From an uncultured Collinsella sp. (GTDB lineage: Bacteria; Actinomycetota; Coriobacteriia; Coriobacteriales; Coriobacteriaceae), in NCBI GenBank assembly GCA_905199225.1, contig CAJKFS010000028.1:1-29593 (forward strand): DNA of 29,593 nucleotides. Direction: 5' to 3'. Below, piece after piece: positions 1 to 7,493 of the stretch (positions within the stretch are counted from its first letter, which is position 1; each line of letters opens with the position of its first letter). The position numbers and the translations under genes were made by a program. The notes under the pieces were generated by a model, which was given only the letters and a program-made list of their open reading frames with translations, did not search any database and was not told where the DNA came from.

Positions 1-11
1 ACTGAGAAGGA

Positions 12-38
12 GGAGGCCTCGCGGCCTCCCCCCTTTTT
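12..38 (+). terminator. Intrinsic terminator of an upstream gene outside the window
   Basis: A perfect 7-bp stem (GGAGGCC at 12-18, GGCCTCC at 23-29) with a 4-base loop is followed by a C-run and five T residues at 34-38. It lies upstream of the acpS promoter, so it most likely ends transcription of a gene left of the window. Confidence 0.8.
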
Positions 39-87
39 GCGTTTGCGGGTTTTGTCTCACATAGTAGCTGTGTTTTATAACCCTCGT

Positions 88-117
88 TTGTCGCATCTTC
101 TGTGAACGGGCTACAAT
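88..117 (+). promoter_or_regulatory. Promoter of the acpS-nnr-alr-udg-tsaE-tsaBD operon
   Basis: A -35 box TTGTCG (88-93) and a -10 box TACAAT (112-117) are separated by 18 bp. The expected transcription start near 124 lies just before the ribosome binding site of acpS at 137-143. A second, weaker pair, TTGTCT (52-57) with TATAAC (76-81), lies just upstream. The call rests on match to the sigma-70 consensus only. Confidence 0.6.
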
Positions 118-146
118 AACTTAGTCTGTGCGATATGGAGGTGAAC

Positions 147-686
147 ATGGCTGAAGCTGGTATTGGCGTTGATATCGTCGAGATTTCCCGCATGAAATCA
201 ATTCTTGAAAAGACGCCGTCGTTTGCTCGGCGTGTGTTTACCGAAGAAGAGCGTGCGTATTGCGATGCATCATCGCGTCCCGCTGCTCACTATGCGAGCC
301 GCTTTGCTTCGCGCGAGGCGGTGCTGAAAGCTCTTGGCACGGGTTTTAGTCAAGGTGTGGGTCGTAAGGATGTTTCGGTAACGCGTGATAAACTCGGCAA
401 ACCGAAGGCTCTGCTTTCTGGTCGTGCTCTCGAAATCGCCCAGGATTTGGGTGTTGTCGAGGTCGCTCTTTCTATTACCCTTACGGGTGACTTGGCTGTC
501 GCTAATGCCATTGCAATCACCGAGGATGCTCGACCTAAGCCTAAGGAAGAAAAAGTGAGCAACAAGAAACGCGTTGCGCAGACATTTAAAGAGGCTCGCT
601 CTGTTTTAGATGAGCTTGAGCAGCTGCAGAATTCAGCATTGACGGAGCACCTGGGCGATGCTTCGCAAGATACGCTAGGAGCATAG
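147..686 (+). CDS. acpS: Holo-[acyl-carrier-protein] synthase with C-terminal extension
   Basis: This enzyme moves the 4'-phosphopantetheine group of coenzyme A onto the serine of apo-ACP, activating fatty acid synthesis in the cytoplasm. Visible family marks are GIGVDIVEI with the metal-binding Asp9, FTEEER near residue 31, and SRFASREAVLKALGTG with the metal-binding Glu57. The ATG at 147 is chosen because GGAGGTG at 137-143 is a well-placed ribosome binding site and overlaps the alternative ATG at 135. The protein has 179 residues, whereas AcpS is usually about 120. The extra tail of roughly 50 residues, after about residue 127, is rich in Lys and Glu with a probable helix and has no function I recognise. 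It is the first gene of the operon, and its stop codon directly abuts the nnr start. Confidence 0.9.
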   Translation: MAEAGIGVDIVEISRMKSILEKTPSFARRVFTEEERAYCDASSRPAAHYASRFASREAVLKALGTGFSQGVGRKDVSVTRDKLGKPKALLSGRALEIAQDLGVVEVALSITLTGDLAVANAIAITEDARPKPKEEKVSNKKRVAQTFKEARSVLDELEQLQNSALTEHLGDASQDTLGA

Positions 687-2303
687 ATGAAACCGGTTTT
701 GAGTACCGAAGAAGTCGTTCGTCTCGAGGATATCATCGAACGCGAAGGGACTTCGAAGGCCGAGCTTATGGAGCTAGCGGGTGAGTTTGCCGCCAACGAG
801 GTCTTGAAGCTCAATCCCGATCGGGTTCTCGTTCTGGTCGGTTTTGGTAATAATGGCGGCGATGGTTGGGTTGCCGCCGATATCCTGAGCCACAAGGGTG
901 TGGACGTGGATATCGTTTCTCCGGTTGAGCCGGATGAGATTCCTGCTGCTTTGGCACGTCATGTTGCTCGTCGAACTGCCGGTCGCGATGTGCACGTTTG
1001 CGTCGGTCCCTCGCGTGACGAACTCGAGGTTTTGATCGATAAGGCGGATGTTGTTGTCGATGCCATTTTTGGTACCGGTTTCCACGGGAATCTGCGTGCG
1101 CCGTTCTCCATTTGGATTCCTACGGTCAATGAATGCGCCGATTGTGTCGTATCCATTGATGTCCCCTCGGGCCTGAATGCCGAGACGGGCGTTGTTGATG
1201 ACGACTGCATTCGTGCCGAGCGCACGGTGACGATGATTGCGCCCAAGATTGGTCTGTATAGCGCTGATGGCCCTGAGTATGCTGGCGAATTGATCTGCGG
1301 CAATCTTTACGACCGTCTAGACGAAGTCATCGATGATGTTGACCACGCCGCCGAGATTGTCGAGCCCGGTGACTTAGTTGATTACTTTGCTCCGCTACCA
1401 TCGAATATCGATAAGTATTCCCGTGGCTCTGTGCTTATTGTCGCCGGATCTGCGCAATATCCTGGCGCTGCCATTATGGCGGCCAAGTCTGCAGCTCGCG
1501 CGGGTGCTGGTTACGTGGCAGTCGCGGCTCCTGACGCCTGTGCCAATCTCATTCGCATGGCACTTCCTTCGATTCCCGTCTTTGCTATTCCGTCTGATTC
1601 GCGCGGCTCCTTTGGCGCCGCTGCGCGCATGACGGTGTGCGAGATCGCAAAGAAGTACAGCTGCGTGCTGTGCGGTCCCGGTATGACGACGTCTGCTGGC
1701 GCTATGCAGGTGGTTTCGGGCTTGCTCGAGCTTGATGTACCGCTAATTTTTGACGCCGATGCACTCAACTGCCTTGCTAAGATTGCCATTGACGGTATTG
1801 ATAGTAACCCCGAGATGTATCGTCGTGAGCAGCCGTTGGTTATGACGCCGCACTATCGTGAGCTTTCGCGTCTGGTTGCCGGTGACGAGGTGAACGACCT
1901 TGGTACCGCGATTGCAGCTGCGCAGAAGGTTGTCTGGGCTGCAGGTTCCGATAATCTGGTGGTCATAGCCAAGGGGCCGACGACGGCTATCTGTGGCGTT
2001 GAGCGCGTGCTGCTGCCACTCTCGGGTCCGGCTTCTCTGGCAACTGCCGGTTCTGGTGATGTTCTCGCGGGTATTTTGGCCGGCACGCTTGCCACCATGC
2101 GCGACGAGATGGATCGTTGGGAGTTGCTGTATTCGTACGCCGTCGCACTTCACAGCTACGCCGGTTTTGCTGCGGCGACGGAGTATGGTGAGAAGAGCGT
2201 TATCGCGACCGATCTTATCGACTTGATCGGTCCTGCCATGGAGCTGGCGGCAAAGGATGCGCTCGAAGATCTGGGAATCATGGACGAAGGGTCGGATGAC
2301 TAA
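687..2303 (+). CDS. nnr: Bifunctional NAD(P)H-hydrate epimerase / ADP-dependent NAD(P)H-hydrate dehydratase
   Basis: This metabolite-repair enzyme rescues damaged NADHX and NADPHX. The N-terminal YjeF_N domain (about residues 1-225) epimerises the R form to the S form. The C-terminal ribokinase-like domain (about 240-530) dehydrates the S form using ADP. Seen directly are GFGNNGGDGW in the epimerase domain, and in the dehydratase domain DADALNCLA, MTPHYRELSRL and the nucleotide-site motif TAGSGDVLAGILAG. The length of 538 residues fits the two-domain bacterial enzyme. The ATG at 687 follows AGGAG at 677-681 and is flush with the acpS stop. The AcpS-Nnr-Alr order is common in Gram-positive bacteria and supports the call. 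Confidence 0.93.
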   Translation: MKPVLSTEEVVRLEDIIEREGTSKAELMELAGEFAANEVLKLNPDRVLVLVGFGNNGGDGWVAADILSHKGVDVDIVSPVEPDEIPAALARHVARRTAGRDVHVCVGPSRDELEVLIDKADVVVDAIFGTGFHGNLRAPFSIWIPTVNECADCVVSIDVPSGLNAETGVVDDDCIRAERTVTMIAPKIGLYSADGPEYAGELICGNLYDRLDEVIDDVDHAAEIVEPGDLVDYFAPLPSNIDKYSRGSVLIVAGSAQYPGAAIMAAKSAARAGAGYVAVAAPDACANLIRMALPSIPVFAIPSDSRGSFGAAARMTVCEIAKKYSCVLCGPGMTTSAGAMQVVSGLLELDVPLIFDADALNCLAKIAIDGIDSNPEMYRREQPLVMTPHYRELSRLVAGDEVNDLGTAIAAAQKVVWAAGSDNLVVIAKGPTTAICGVERVLLPLSGPASLATAGSGDVLAGILAGTLATMRDEMDRWELLYSYAVALHSYAGFAAATEYGEKSVIATDLIDLIGPAMELAAKDALEDLGIMDEGSDD

Positions 2304-2305
2304 TC

Positions 2306-3451
2306 ATGAATAAAGCCGATTTGACGCGCTGGTCCTGGGTCGAGATCGACCGCGGGGCGCTCCGTCGCAACACGAGGGCCTATAAGAACTTGTTGAATCC
2401 GCGTCAGCGCCTGTGCTGCGTGGTCAAGGCCGATGCTTATGGTCATGGAGCTGTTGAGTGTGCCAAGATCATGTATTCGGCCGGTGCCGACATGTTTGCC
2501 GTGGCTACGGTCAACGAGGGCGTTGGGCTCCGTCAGGGCGGGATTACTAAGCCCGTCCTGATTCTAAGCGAGCCGCCTATCGAGGTTATTCCTGCATTGC
2601 TCGAGTTCGATATCATGCCCTCGGTCTATACATCCGATTTTGCTCTTGCGTATGGCGAATGCTCCGTCGCGGCGGGCAAGGTGGGCAAGTACCATCTTGC
2701 CATCGAGACGGGCATGAATCGTATCGGCGTTCACTACACGCAGGTGCTCGACTTTGTACGCGGCATCAGTTTCCATCGCGGCATCCAGTGCGACGGCGTA
2801 TTTACGCACTTTGCCACGGCCGATGAACCTTCGGGTTGGGACTACAAGCTGCAGTGCCAGCGTTTTACCGAGGCCGTTCAGGCCATTAAGGACGCAGGTT
2901 TTGAATGCGGTATCGTGCATTGTGCCAACACGCCGTCCTCGATGCTCGATTCTTCAATGCACTTTGACATGATTCGTGCTGGCATCGGTTTGTATGGTCT
3001 GCAGCCATGTGAGCTGAGTGGTCGTGTGATGCAGCTTGATCCCGTCATGAGCGTCCACGCGCGTGTGACGCGCGTGGCGCATCCCGCGATGGGCGAGGGC
3101 GTGGGCTACGGCTTTACCTACCGCGTGCCGCGCACGCGCGTTCAGATCTGCACCCTTCCGATCGGTTATGCCGATGGCCTTTCGCGTACGCTTTCCAATC
3201 GTATGGACGTGCTGTATCGCGGCGAGCGTGTGCGTCAGGTGGGCAATATCTGCATGGACCAGTTTATGGTCGCCATTCAGTCCAACCCGGCGCATGAGAT
3301 TCCCGAGGCCGAGTATGGTGACGAGATGATCATTGTCGGCCGCGATGGAGATGCCGAGATTACCATGGACGAGATGGCGCGCCTACGCGGCACGATTAAC
3401 TACGAGGTCGCTTGCGGCTTTGGCATGCGTCTCGACAAGGTCTACGTGTAG
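2306..3451 (+). CDS. alr: Alanine racemase
   Basis: This PLP-dependent enzyme interconverts L- and D-alanine and supplies D-Ala for peptidoglycan in the cytoplasm. The PLP lysine is Lys41 in VVKADAYGHGA, and the second catalytic base is Tyr288 in IGYADGLSR. The C-terminal beta domain carries VGNICMDQFMV, which contributes to the dimer active site. The length of 381 residues is typical (about 360-390). The start lies two bases after the nnr stop, which suggests translational coupling. Nothing unusual was seen. Confidence 0.95.
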   Translation: MNKADLTRWSWVEIDRGALRRNTRAYKNLLNPRQRLCCVVKADAYGHGAVECAKIMYSAGADMFAVATVNEGVGLRQGGITKPVLILSEPPIEVIPALLEFDIMPSVYTSDFALAYGECSVAAGKVGKYHLAIETGMNRIGVHYTQVLDFVRGISFHRGIQCDGVFTHFATADEPSGWDYKLQCQRFTEAVQAIKDAGFECGIVHCANTPSSMLDSSMHFDMIRAGIGLYGLQPCELSGRVMQLDPVMSVHARVTRVAHPAMGEGVGYGFTYRVPRTRVQICTLPIGYADGLSRTLSNRMDVLYRGERVRQVGNICMDQFMVAIQSNPAHEIPEAEYGDEMIIVGRDGDAEITMDEMARLRGTINYEVACGFGMRLDKVYV

Positions 3452-3459
3452 GAGTCGCT

Positions 3460-4080
3460 ATGGGCGTCATGCACATCCCCGGCCATAGCCATCAGGCGCC
3501 GCGTGAGGTCGCACTCGAGGAGATCGAGGCCGTTCTGGGCGATTGTCACCTTTGCCAGCTTTACCAGTCGCGCCACAACATCGTGTTTGGCGTGGGAAAC
3601 CCCTGCGCTCGCGTGATGTTTATTGGCGAGGCGCCGGGCCGCAATGAGGATTTGCAGGGCGAGCCCTTTGTGGGGGCGGCAGGCGAGGACCTCAACGGCA
3701 TTTTGTCGCTGGCGGGGCTCAAACGCGAAGACGTCTACATTGCCAACGTGCTTAAGTGCCGCCCGCCGGGAAACCGCAATCCGCGTCCCGAGGAAGTGCT
3801 GGCTTGCTCGCCGTTTTTGCGCGAGCAGATTCGAAGCATCTGGCCCGATATCATCGTGACGCTCGGCAACCCCGCAACGCACTTTGTGCTCAAGACCGAG
3901 ATCGGCATTACCAAGCTGCGCGGCAGGTTCCATCAGATGGGGCACTTTGTGGTGATGCCCACTTTCCATCCGGCAGCAGCGCTACGCAATCCAGCGTGGC
4001 AGGAGCTGCTGGAGGAAGACTTTAAGATGCTGGGCGACTATCTGGGGCGACATCCCGCACCAGAGGATGCCTCGGAATAA
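3460..4080 (+). CDS. Family 4 (iron-sulfur) uracil-DNA glycosylase
   Basis: This enzyme removes uracil from DNA at the start of base excision repair. The motif GEAPGRNED (residues 57-65) and the HP motif TFHPAAALRNPAW (His170) match family 4 glycosylases such as the thermophilic UDGa type. Four cysteines placed as expected for a [4Fe-4S] cluster are visible: Cys29 and Cys32 in CHLC, then Cys100 and Cys116. The length of 206 residues fits. The ATG at 3460 is chosen because TAGGAG at 3449-3454 precedes it. An upstream in-frame start at 3412 would overlap alr by 40 bases without a ribosome binding site. The protein may be involved in general repair; it has no functional link to the cell-wall genes beside it. 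Confidence 0.92.
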   Translation: MGVMHIPGHSHQAPREVALEEIEAVLGDCHLCQLYQSRHNIVFGVGNPCARVMFIGEAPGRNEDLQGEPFVGAAGEDLNGILSLAGLKREDVYIANVLKCRPPGNRNPRPEEVLACSPFLREQIRSIWPDIIVTLGNPATHFVLKTEIGITKLRGRFHQMGHFVVMPTFHPAAALRNPAWQELLEEDFKMLGDYLGRHPAPEDASE

Positions 4081-4092
4081 TAAGGAGCATGT

Positions 4093-4599
4093 ATGTCCCT
4101 GGAGCGCCTGGGGGTAGGTACTTACAAAACGACTTGCGCTGCCGATACAGAGTACTTTGGCGAGCTAATTGCACCGTGCCTTGAGGACGGCGATGTGCTC
4201 ATCCTGACCGGTGGCCTGGGAGTGGGCAAAACTCACTTTACCAAGGGCGTCTCGCGCGGGTTGGGCGATGGGCATATGGTTACGAGCCCTACGTTTGCGC
4301 TCATGGCCGTTCACGATCAAGGTCGTATTCCGCTGTTTCACTTTGATCTATACCGCCTGGAGCATGCCTACGAGCTCGAGGATACGGGCATTTTCGATGT
4401 GCTGGGCTATGAGGGTGCTTGCCTGCTGGAATGGGGCGAACAATTCCAGGACGAGCTGACGGATGAGTATCTTTCGGTGACGCTCAAGCGTGATGAGGGC
4501 GACAGCGATGTGCGAACGATAACGCTTGAGGCGCACGGTGACCGCGCAATGGAGCTTTCCCATTTGATTGATAAGGCTGTACAAGATGAGCTTGCATAA
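4093..4599 (+). CDS. tsaE: tRNA threonylcarbamoyladenosine biosynthesis ATPase TsaE
   Basis: TsaE is the small P-loop ATPase that works with TsaB and TsaD to make the t6A modification at position 37 of ANN-decoding tRNAs. The Walker A motif GGLGVGKT is at residues 40-47. The family motifs HFDLYRLEHAYELEDTG and LLEWGEQF follow. The length of 168 residues is normal. The ribosome binding site AAGGAG at 4082-4086 precedes the ATG. The gene overlaps the next gene by 14 bases, so the TsaE and TsaB-RimI-TsaD proteins are probably made together. Confidence 0.94.
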   Translation: MSLERLGVGTYKTTCAADTEYFGELIAPCLEDGDVLILTGGLGVGKTHFTKGVSRGLGDGHMVTSPTFALMAVHDQGRIPLFHFDLYRLEHAYELEDTGIFDVLGYEGACLLEWGEQFQDELTDEYLSVTLKRDEGDSDVRTITLEAHGDRAMELSHLIDKAVQDELA

Positions 4600-6970
4600 C
4601 GACAACGCACTGGTGGTGGCGCTCGATACCTCGACCGACATGCTTGCCTGCGCGGCAAGCTGGATTGATGGGCAGACGGGCGAGACGAAGCTCGTGAGTG
4701 GCGACCACATGTGTCGCCGTCACGCCAACGTTGAGCTCGTGAATACCGTTGATGGCGTGCTGGCTCAAGCCGGTCTGGATCGCAGCGATGTTGGTTGCTA
4801 TGTGGTCGGCCGCGGCCCGGGGTCCTTTACGGGTGTGCGCATCGGCATCTCCACTGCCAAGGGCCTCGCGCGTGGTGCCAATGTTCCGCTGCTGGGCGTG
4901 TCGACGCTCGACGTTTGCGCTTGGACGGCGTGGAAGGCTGGCGTGCGCGGCAAGCTTGGTATCTTGGCCGATGCTATGCGCGGTGAGGTATATCCGGCGC
5001 TGTATATGCTGGTCGATGAGGGTCCCGAGCGTCAATTTGAGCGCGAACACGTGGTCAAGGCCGCCGTGGCGCTCGATGAGTGGCGCCAAGCAGCGGACTG
5101 GGGCCAGGTTCAGCTGACCGGTGACGGTCTCGTGCGCTATGGCAAGCTGCTGGGTGAGGACGAGGCCGCCCGCTGCGTGGAGCGCGACCTGTGGTGGCCT
5201 TCGGGCGAGGGCTTGCTACTCGCGCACGCTGCGGGTGACGGCGATCCGGCCCGCGTCCTGCCGATTTACACGCGCCTTTCGGATGCCGAGGAAAATGAGC
5301 GCAAGCGTCTTGGTCTTGCTGAGAGTGCACAGAGCGAAATTACGGGCGTTGCCGATGAGCTCGCCGGTCGTCATCTGCAGTTCCGTCCCATGGGCGCGGC
5401 GGATGCCGAGGGCGCGAGCGCGCTAGAGGCTGCCTGCTTTGAAGGTGCCGGACACAAGGCATGGACGCCGGGCATGTTCCTGTCCGAACTGGGCGAGGAC
5501 GTCGCTGCGCCGCGTAGTTGGTGGGTGGCACACGACGACGGCAAGCTGCTGGGCCTTGCCGGCGGTATGGTCGTGGACGGTGATGTGCAGATTCTGGATG
5601 TCGCCGTCGACCCGGCACATCGCCGTGAGGGCATTGCCCGCAAGCTGCTGTCGCATGTGAGCTATGATGCCCAGATGCTCGGCTGCACCACGGCTTCGCT
5701 CGAGGTCGAGGACGGCAACGAGGGAGCGATCGCGCTTTATAACGCTCTGGGCTTTACCGAGGCAGGACGGCGCCGCGGCTACTATGGTGCCGGCAAGGAT
5801 GCCATCGTCATGACGGCTCCGCTGCCCCTGGTGCTTCCGGTCGACAATGCTTCGCCCGAGCCGACGGCGGCAGAGCAGCGCGTATGGCCGCTGCCTGCGC
5901 CTGGGCGCTCTGCCGAGGAACGTGTCGAAATTGAGCGCCGCCGCCTGGTGCTCGCTATCGAGAGTTCCTGCGACGAGACGGCCGTGGCGATTATCGATGC
6001 GGATGGCAATATGCTGGCCAACCAGGTGTCGACACAGATTGATTTTCATGCCCGCTTTGGCGGCGTGGTGCCCGAGATCGCCTCGCGCAAACACGTTGAG
6101 GTGATTGTGAGTGTCGTGGATGCGGCGCTCGAGGATGCCGCAGCATCGCTTGGTCTTGAGGGTGGAGCCATTGCTCCCAGCGAGCTTGCCGCCGTGGGCG
6201 TGACACAGGGTCCGGGCCTGGTGGGCGCCCTCGTGGTGGGCGTTGCCTTTGCCAAAGGCTTTGCCTACGCTGCCGGTAAGCCGCTCGTATGCGTCAACCA
6301 TCTGGAGGGGCACCTGTTTGCCAACCTGCTGGCGCAACCCGACCTCAAACCGCCGTTTATCTTCACGCTTGTCTCGGGTGGGCACACCATGCTCGTGCAC
6401 GTGAAGGCGTGGGGCGACTACGAGGTGCTCGGTGAGACGCTCGACGACGCTGTGGGCGAGGCCTTCGACAAGGTAGCCAAGGCGTTGGGTCTGGGCTATC
6501 CCGGTGGCCCCATCATTTCCAAGCTGGCCGAGACGGGCAACCCCAAGGCGATCGATTTTCCTCGCGCGCTTAACAGCAGGGGAGACTATCGTTTCTCGCT
6601 TTCGGGCCTTAAAACCGCTGTGACGCTCTACATTGAACAGGAGACCAAGGCCGGGCACACGATTCACCTGCCCGATCTGGCAGCTTCGTTTGAGGCAGCT
6701 GTCTTTGACGTGCAGTACAAGAAGGCCAAAAACGCATTGCACGCTACCGGATGCAAGGAATACTGCATCGGTGGCGGCGTCTCGGCCAACCCGCATCTGC
6801 GCGAGATGATGATCAAGAAGCTTGGGCGTCAGGGGATTCGCGTAACGGTGCCGCCCTTGTCTGCCTGTACCGATAACGCCGCCATGATCGCGGAGGTCGC
6901 TCGCCGTAAATTCGACCGAGGCGAAATCTCGCCGTTCGACGTCGATGCCGATCCGAACATGACGCTGTAG
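4586..6970 (+). CDS. tsaD: TsaB-RimI-TsaD triple fusion for tRNA t6A synthesis and N-terminal acetylation
   Basis: One 794-residue chain joins three proteins that are usually separate. The TsaB part (about 1-240) starts with ALDTSTD and holds GRGPGSFTGVRIG, the dimerisation partner of TsaD. A GNAT acetyltransferase of RimI type (about 263-410) follows, with the acetyl-CoA motif VDPAHRREGIARKLL and the C-terminal ALGFTEAGRRRGYY. The TsaD part (about 455-794) shows LAIESSCDETA, the metal-binding NHLEGH near residue 570, LVSGGHTML, GGGVSANPHLR and CTDNAAMIA. TsaD transfers the threonylcarbamoyl group to A37 of tRNA. RimI acetylates the N-terminus of ribosomal protein S18 in E. coli; whether it does so here is inferred. 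The ATG at 4586 is chosen because TsaB homologues begin shortly before ALDTS. Another in-frame ATG lies at 4568. No stop or frameshift lies between domains, so the fusion looks genuine. Confidence 0.93.
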   Translation: MSLHNDNALVVALDTSTDMLACAASWIDGQTGETKLVSGDHMCRRHANVELVNTVDGVLAQAGLDRSDVGCYVVGRGPGSFTGVRIGISTAKGLARGANVPLLGVSTLDVCAWTAWKAGVRGKLGILADAMRGEVYPALYMLVDEGPERQFEREHVVKAAVALDEWRQAADWGQVQLTGDGLVRYGKLLGEDEAARCVERDLWWPSGEGLLLAHAAGDGDPARVLPIYTRLSDAEENERKRLGLAESAQSEITGVADELAGRHLQFRPMGAADAEGASALEAACFEGAGHKAWTPGMFLSELGEDVAAPRSWWVAHDDGKLLGLAGGMVVDGDVQILDVAVDPAHRREGIARKLLSHVSYDAQMLGCTTASLEVEDGNEGAIALYNALGFTEAGRRRGYYGAGKDAIVMTAPLPLVLPVDNASPEPTAAEQRVWPLPAPGRSAEERVEIERRRLVLAIESSCDETAVAIIDADGNMLANQVSTQIDFHARFGGVVPEIASRKHVEVIVSVVDAALEDAAASLGLEGGAIAPSELAAVGVTQGPGLVGALVVGVAFAKGFAYAAGKPLVCVNHLEGHLFANLLAQPDLKPPFIFTLVSGGHTMLVHVKAWGDYEVLGETLDDAVGEAFDKVAKALGLGYPGGPIISKLAETGNPKAIDFPRALNSRGDYRFSLSGLKTAVTLYIEQETKAGHTIHLPDLAASFEAAVFDVQYKKAKNALHATGCKEYCIGGGVSANPHLREMMIKKLGRQGIRVTVPPLSACTDNAAMIAEVARRKFDRGEISPFDVDADPNMTL

Positions 6971-7024
6971 TCGTACGGGTGCGGTCCCCGGCGCTGCCCG
7001 GGCGCCAACGGCCGCATATGAACC

Positions 7025-7101
7025 TTCCTGCTCTACAGTCCTGCGCAAGACGAAGGCCACATTAAGTGGCCTTCTTTGCGTGCGGAACTCGCGATAAACC
7101 T
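7025..7101. repeat. Dispersed hairpin repeat, copy 1 (probable terminator of the tsaD operon)
   Basis: The core is a perfect 9-bp stem, GAAGGCCAC at 7052-7060 and GTGGCCTTC at 7066-7074, with loop ATTAA. It sits between conserved flanks TTCCTGCTCTACAGTCCTG (7025-7043) and CGGAACTCGCGATAAACCT (7083-7101). Two further copies lie at 11790-11866 and 29529-29593. All three are just after the 3' end of a plus-strand gene. A T-rich stretch follows the core, so a terminator role is likely. The remainder of the 6971-7493 gap holds the cstA leader described in separate entries. Confidence 0.75.
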
Positions 7102-7223
7102 TATATCCGGCCCCGCTCCCGAGGGGCATCTCTCATGCAAAAACTTTTGTCGGGTAAAGTCCGAGGTCAGTGGCGTTTTATACCGAGAAATCCAAAAAAG
7201 TTGAAAATTCTTTTAAATTTGCG

Positions 7224-7252
7224 TTGACTTTAGGTAACTAAAGTTTCATACT
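7224..7252 (+). promoter_or_regulatory. Promoter of the cstA leader with an internal palindrome
   Basis: The -35 box TTGACT (7224-7229) and -10 box CATACT (7247-7252) are separated by 17 bp. The spacer and the end of the -35 box carry the palindrome CTTTAGGTAACTAAAG (7228-7243). This is a likely operator because a protein bound there would block polymerase. The sequence upstream at 7190-7222 is very A/T-rich, as in strong promoters. Confidence 0.6.
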
Positions 7253-7270
7253 CCTTTTCATCCACTGGGG

Positions 7271-7299
7271 GATGTGAACACGCACGGATCGTTCACATC
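7271..7299. promoter_or_regulatory. Perfect 9-bp inverted repeat in the early cstA leader
   Basis: GATGTGAAC (7271-7279) and GTTCACATC (7291-7299) are exact inverted copies separated by 11 bases. They begin about 12 bases after the predicted transcription start. The site could be an operator or an RNA hairpin ahead of the leader peptide; the sequence alone cannot decide. Confidence 0.5.
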
Positions 7300-7323
7300 A
7301 TGATTGAAGAGGATTTCTTAGAC

Positions 7324-7368
7324 ATGTTCACGCATCAGCTAAACATTATCAGCGTAGTAATTATCTGA
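7324..7368 (+). CDS. Putative Ile/Val-rich leader peptide upstream of cstA
   Basis: A 14-codon reading frame encodes MFTHQLNIISVVII. A purine-rich ribosome binding site (GAAGAGGA, 7306-7313) lies about ten bases upstream of the ATG. Of the last eight sense codons, seven are Ile or Val (Ile-Ile-Ser-Val-Val-Ile-Ile plus the preceding Asn). This is the classic layout of an attenuation leader sensing branched-chain amino acid supply. Competing hairpins and an intrinsic terminator follow directly before cstA. The product itself probably has no function other than ribosome stalling. It is too short for a homology argument, so the call rests on arrangement. Confidence 0.6.
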   Translation: MFTHQLNIISVVII

Positions 7369-7458
7369 TGCGGGTTAGCACATACAGCTAGCCCGTACGA
7401 TAACGGGCGGCTGATGAAGATGAGGGCCGTCGAGCGCAACCGACGGCCCTCATTTTTT
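7333..7458 (+). terminator. Attenuator of cstA: competing hairpins and intrinsic terminator
   Basis: The terminator is a perfect 12-bp stem, TGAGGGCCGTCG (7421-7432) with CGACGGCCCTCA (7441-7452), followed by six T residues (7453-7458). Upstream, GGGTTAGC (7372-7379) can pair with GCTAGCCC (7387-7394). The overlapping GCCCGT (7391-7396) can instead pair with ACGGGC (7403-7408), so the two hairpins exclude each other. CATCAGCT inside the leader peptide (7333-7340) can also pair with GGCTGATG (7409-7416), which a translating ribosome would disrupt. The terminator is certain as a structure; the switching mechanism is inferred. Confidence 0.7.
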
Positions 7459-7493
7459 ATGTCTAGGAAGTTCTTTTTAGAGGAGGAAATGTA

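Noticed and set aside
72..91. GTTTTATAACCCTCGTTTGT shared with 13235-13254 (two differences)
   Set aside because: It may be a common promoter-like word, but the two contexts differ (upstream of acpS, and next to the stop of the polyprenyl synthase gene) and two copies are too few to argue for function.
5423..7129. A 568-residue open frame on the minus strand
   Set aside because: It is the antisense of the RimI-TsaD region, has no family motifs, and extends across the hairpin repeat.
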